DNA of 64,000 nt from Fallopia convolvulus (taxonomy: Eukaryota; Streptophyta; Magnoliopsida; Caryophyllales; Polygonaceae), in assembly GCA_964016875.1 (NCBI GenBank), contig OZ024737.1:30567683-30631682 (forward strand), read 5' to 3'. Positions 60,117 through 64,000 of this stretch are shown in pieces. The position numbers and the translations under genes were made by a program. The number at the start of each line of letters is the position of its first letter. Within the stretch, counting starts at the first letter, position 1. The notes under the pieces are model-generated. The model had not been told where the DNA came from and made no database searches. It saw only the letters and a program-made list of their open reading frames with translations.

Positions 60117-60299
60117 TACAATCACTTAAGTGTATCTCAGATATGTGATCAAGGGAACAACATTGTCACTTTCGACTTTGAAGAGTGCTTGGTCATCAAT
60201 AAGAAAACTAACAAAATCATTCTAAGGGGAAGAAGGTCAACCAATGTTTATGTGGTGGACACCGACTTCGAACCACCAAGGAAGTTGTGCCTCGCAAGC

Positions 60300-61129
60300 T
60301 CCCATGACGGCACGGAACACTAGCACAAAAGGTTAGGTCACACAGGAATAAATCAAATTCTGAAGCTGTATCTACGGGACTTGGTCATTGGGCTTCCACA
60401 GATCAACATTGAAGGAGCCAAGCTTTGCGAAGCATGTGTTCATGGCAAGCAAACCAGGAGTTCCTTTAAGCCAAAGAGGGTGGTAAGCACAACAAGGCCC
60501 TTGGAACTAATTCACATGGATCTTTGTGGTCCCATGCAAACGGCCAGCTATAGTGGTAAAAGGTACATGTATGTGTTATTGATGATTTTTCAAGATTTAC
60601 ATGGGTTATTTTCTTGAGATCCAAATTAGATGCATTCAAGGAATTTGAGACCTTCATCAACAGAATGGAAGTTAGCATGAGATTGAAGCTCAAGTCTCTC
60701 AGATCTGATTATGGAACTGAATTCAAGAACTCAGATTTCCTAAAGTTGTGCGACAACAATGGTGTTACTCACAACTTCTCGGATCCACGCACACGCCAAC
60801 AAAATGGAGTTATTGAAAGAAAGAACAGAACTCTGGAAGACATGGCTCGGACCATGATGCTTGAAAGTGGAGTTCTCGAGTACTTCTGGGCAGAGGCAAT
60901 ATCCACAACAACATACATCCTGAATCGAGCAATGATCCGGCCCATGATCAAGAAAACATCTTACGAGCTAATCAAGGGAAGAAAGCCCAACATTTCTCAT
61001 CTCAGGACCTTTGGCTACAAATGCTTTGTTCACAACAACAGCAAAAACAACCTTGGGAAGTTTGATCCCAGGAGCAACGAAGGGATCTTCCTAGGATACT
61101 CCTCTCAAAGCAAGGTGTACTGGGTGTAA
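60300..61129 (+). pseudogene. Copia integrase, frameshifted
   Basis: A pre-integrase zinc finger (HKRLGH..ILKLYLRD..CEACVHGKQTR) is interrupted by a stop at the usual W-H position (60319). The integrase core follows with catalytic Asp in LIHMDLCGP, then after a frameshift near 60585 Asp in SLRSDYGTEFKN and Glu in RQQNGVIERKNR. All three DDE residues are still visible. The end is marked by TFGYKCFVHN and EGIFLGYSS. Confidence 0.82.
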
Positions 61130-61182
61130 AACAAAAGAACCAAGAAATCATTCATGTCGTCGTCAATGAGCAATCTGTAAAG

Positions 61183-61740
61183 ATGGGAACAGAGTCCCAA
61201 GAAAAGGGAACTCTGTTCAAACTAGTCAGACAAGAAGAAGATGGTGATGATGATGAACCAAGGAAAAGAGATGAAGACTATCCAAGTGGGAACACTGTCT
61301 CACAAACAAACAACAACGAAGGAGGTCAACATCACACCGATCAATACTCCTTCGAAGTTCCCTCCACAACCGAAGAACCTCAAGACGCATCCAACTCTTA
61401 GTTCCCCAAGATGAAACCTTACCAGAATCTAGTGTCCAGGGGGGACAACGAGAGAACAATGAAGGAGATCCTGAAGAGACACTTAGTGAAGAAGTTGAGA
61501 ACAACTGTTCCCATGAAGAGGAAACTCAAGTTGAAGACGATGAAGAAACAAGGGAACAACTTGATGTCACACACATTCAAACAAGGAACTACCACCAAAG
61601 GAAAGATCATCCCATCAATAACATCATCACTCCCTATGACAAAGGTGTGCAAACCCATTCACTTAACAAATTCTATGCCTTCAACGCCTTTGTTTCACTG
61701 GTAGAACCCAAGAACATCAAATAAGTTCTAAAGGATCCAG
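61183..61740 (+). pseudogene. Copia linker between integrase and reverse transcriptase
   Basis: Gln/Glu/Asp-rich low-complexity segment, open in two frames (61183-61401, 61411-61704). It has no catalytic motif, as usual for this linker. Confidence 0.6.
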
Positions 61741-61754
61741 ACTGGATTCAAGCA

Positions 61755-62430
61755 ATGCAAGAGGAACTCCACCAATTAGAGAGGAACAAAGTATGGAAGC
61801 TGGTCCCTAGGCCCAAGAACAAGAACATCATCAGAACTCGTTGGGTCTTTAGAAACAAGCTTGCCGACACTGGGACAATGGCTAGGAACAAGGCTCGTCT
61901 GGTTGCCCAAGGGTATAGGCAAGAAGAAGGAATTGACTATGACAAGACCTTTGCACCAGTTGCAAGGATTGAAGCCATTCGACTTCTCATAGCCTATGCC
62001 GCCCATAAAGGATTCAAGTTGTATTAAATGGACGTCAAGACAACGTTCCTAAATGGGCACTTCAAAGAAGAAGTATATGTGGCACAACCACCTGGCTTTG
62101 AAGATGAGAACTTCCCAAACTATGTCTACTTCTTGGAGAGGGCCCTGTATGGTCTCAAACAAGCTTCCAGGGCGTGGTACGATAGGTTTGCCCAATTTCT
62201 CTTGTCTCATGGATACCTTCGTGGTACCGTAGACAAAACTCTTTTCATTAAGAAAGAATCAAAAGATATTCTAATTGGCCAAGTGTATGTTGATGATATT
62301 GTTTTTGGTGCTACTAATTAATGAGCTTCTTGTTGAAAAGTTTAAGAATTTGATGAGTAGCGAGTTTGAGATGAGCCTCATAGGGGAACTTACATTCTTC
62401 TTGGGACTTCAAATATCTCAAACCAAGGAG
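61755..62430 (+). pseudogene. Copia reverse transcriptase, interrupted
   Basis: 61755-62027 begins MQEELHQLERNKVWKLVPRP and IIRTRWVFRNKLAD, then KARLVAQGYRQEEGIDYDKTFAPVARIEAIRLL. A stop falls at 62026, directly before MDVKTTFLNGHFKEEVYV. The RT catalytic box reads VYVDDIVFGATN and is followed at once by a stop. Conserved order is intact but a complete frame is absent. Confidence 0.85.
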
Positions 62431-62466
62431 GGAACAAAGATCCATTAACAAAAATACATTAGAGAG

Positions 62467-63238
62467 ATGCTAGTAAAGTATGGGATGGAACACACCAAGC
62501 CTATCGACACCCCCATCTCACCAAACTCAAGGCTCAATGTAGATGAATCAGGTATAAGTGTGGATCAAAGGAACTTTCGAGGTATGATTGGGTCTCTTCT
62601 CTACTTAACTGCCAGTAGACCCGATATCATGTTTTCAGTGTGCCTATGTGCGCGTTTTCAAGCTAACCCTAAAGAATCACACCTGAAAGAGGTGAAGAGA
62701 ACTTTCAGATATCTCAAAGGGAACGATGACTTGTGCCTTTGGTATCCAAGGAACAGTTTCCTTGAGCTTGTTGCATACTCAGATGCAGATTTCACTGGGC
62801 ACCTGGTTGATCGAAAAAGCACATTTGGAATGGCCCAGTTCCTAGGGTCATGTCTAGTATCATGGGGATCAAAGAAGCAAAACTTCGTTGCCCTTTCCAC
62901 AGTAGAAGTAGAATATGTGGTTGCCGCCTCATGCTGCCTGTTCCCATGTTCTATGACTTAAGTACCAACTTCAGGACTATGATATGTCTTTTGGCCCAGT
63001 TCCCATAATATGCGATAATACAAGTGCCATCAACATTTCTAAGAATCCTGTGCATCATTCACGTACTAAGCATATAGACATTAGGCATCATTTCTTGCAT
63101 GACAATGTGAAACATGGGAACATCTCTATGGAACACTGTAGAACTAAAGAGAAAATTGCGGACATTCTCACTAAAGCTTTAGACAGACGTCCCTACCAAC
63201 ATCTCTGGATGCTTCTAGGGATGATAACTCTAAACTGA
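62467..63238 (+). pseudogene. Copia RNase H, interrupted
   Basis: 62467-62961 has NVDESG..FRGMIGSLLYLTASRPDIMFSVC, YSDADFTGHLVDRKST (catalytic Asp), LVSWGSKKQNFVALSTVEVEYV (the AEAEY glutamate box). 62984-63238 has CDNTSAINISKNPVHHSRTK and KIADILTKALDRRPYQHLWMLLGM, the pol C-terminus. One stop at 62959 separates the two parts. Confidence 0.85.
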
Positions 63239-64000
63239 ACAAGTCCCTGTTTGTTATTCCCTCAATGCTTGGCTAGATTATCTTGAAATGCATGATAGGG
63301 AACACTAGGAATAATTGCTTTCATTTTGCCTTATTACTAGTCTAGAGCTTTTGTTGTACGAGTTGGAACTTCCTTTCTTTTGGCCCAAAATGATCAACCA
63401 GAGTTCCCATAACCCTCATTACAAACCACTATGATGGTTGATCATAATACCAACCTTAGCCGTGAACCAGACAAACGCTTCTCATGAGCCCAAATACTTA
63501 TCCCCTTATCGAGTTGTAATTGTCTGGTTCCCTTTTGAGTTCCCAAGCCTCACAATTTTTTTTTGAGTTTGAGTTGCCCTGACCACTCCACTCAAACCTG
63601 ACCTTCCAAAGATCATGGGAACTGGCTTGCAAAATGATCACGAGCAACTGAACACCGGTATTTTTGGAAAATTGGAACGTCACTCGGGAATTGGGAAAAT
63701 GTGTCAGCATTCGAAGCGTCGAGGGCCAAGTATTGGAAACCGTCGATGTGACTTCCCATGGAGTTAATGATGCATGTCACAAGCGTGCTTGAAGAAGTCA
63801 TCAACCGGCTCTCCTCTTCCAAGCGCCCAAGGGACATAGGCGCTCATGATGAGAAAACGAAGAGGAGGAGAACGCTCATAAGGATGGGGCCTCAGCTCAG
63901 GACCTTGATGTTGGCACAAACCTGGGCCAGCAAGACGAGTAGGAGGACTTCCATCAGGAAGGGATCCCAGCTCAAGTTGATGTTGCTGGAACCAGTCAGG
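63239..64000 (+). other. Copia 3' region beyond pol
   Basis: No LTR start (TGTTGGGACG) or polypurine tract could be identified. Open frames on both strands have no domain. SIRE elements often carry an extra env-like region here, but the sequence shows nothing that proves it. Confidence 0.4.

Larger units (their letters stand above)
57041..63999 (+). mobile_element. SIRE-type Ty1/copia retrotransposon in a beta-glucosidase intron (degenerate, continues right)
   Basis: 5' LTR, methionine-tRNA primer site, gag with two zinc knuckles, protease, integrase, reverse transcriptase and RNase H follow in copia order on the plus strand. The reading frame is broken by many stops and shifts, so the copy is non-autonomous. 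No 3' LTR is found by 64000. It stands in opposite orientation to the host gene. Components are listed separately. Confidence 0.88.

Overview
The window is nuclear DNA from a flowering plant, most likely a eudicot. The evidence is spliced genes with plant introns, plastid-targeted and cell-wall proteins of plant-only families (RUS1/DUF647, GAUT galacturonosyltransferase, MLO, PLS-class PPR), and a dense load of plant-type transposable elements. I cannot name the species.

Gene-bearing left part (1-36 kb). An MLO-type gene leaves the window at the left edge (minus, first exon 118-237) and is divergent from a PPR gene (580-2544, plus). After a gypsy LTR fragment (3.5-5.9 kb) come two minus-strand spliced genes: a TBC-domain RabGAP (about 7.7-11.9 kb, with one apparent GC-AG intron) and a RUS1-type DUF647 gene (12.5-17.3 kb; seven exons sum to exactly 627 codons plus stop). 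A 7-kb transposon belt (19.0-26.9 kb) holds four Mutator-like non-autonomous elements almost back to back, nested MITEs and one plus-strand Helitron. Then follow a GAUT13/14-type galacturonosyltransferase (27.4-31.6 kb, plus, 532 codons plus stop) and, convergent with it, a plastid DUF4336 protein (33.1-36.1 kb, minus) with two G-boxes upstream.

Repeat-dominated right part (36-64 kb). A small hAT-like element (ends at 36359 and 48724, near-identical 8-bp flanks) is split by about 11.5 kb of Helitrons lying head to tail in minus orientation. Their CTAG ends, terminal hairpins and TC starts are visible. One carries a 3.6-kb gypsy (Tekay-like) solo LTR with a perfect 5-bp target duplication, and each carries a tRNA-like module with pol III A/B-box resemblance. 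Next come a decayed copia RNase H end, a gag-protease-only gypsy element (Tat/Retand-like) interrupted by LTR-like sequence, and a decayed copia LTR fragment. The 3' seven exons of a GH1 beta-glucosidase follow (minus, 55.3-57.0 kb). Its 5' part is cut off by a SIRE-type copia element that sits inside an intron and runs off the right edge; the element has many stops and frameshifts.

The host genes are unrelated housekeeping or cell-wall genes and form no cluster. The most unusual content is the organisation of the mobile DNA: the MULE cluster, the Helitron array with tRNA-like modules, and a small palindromic tandem array at about 18.03-18.20 kb.
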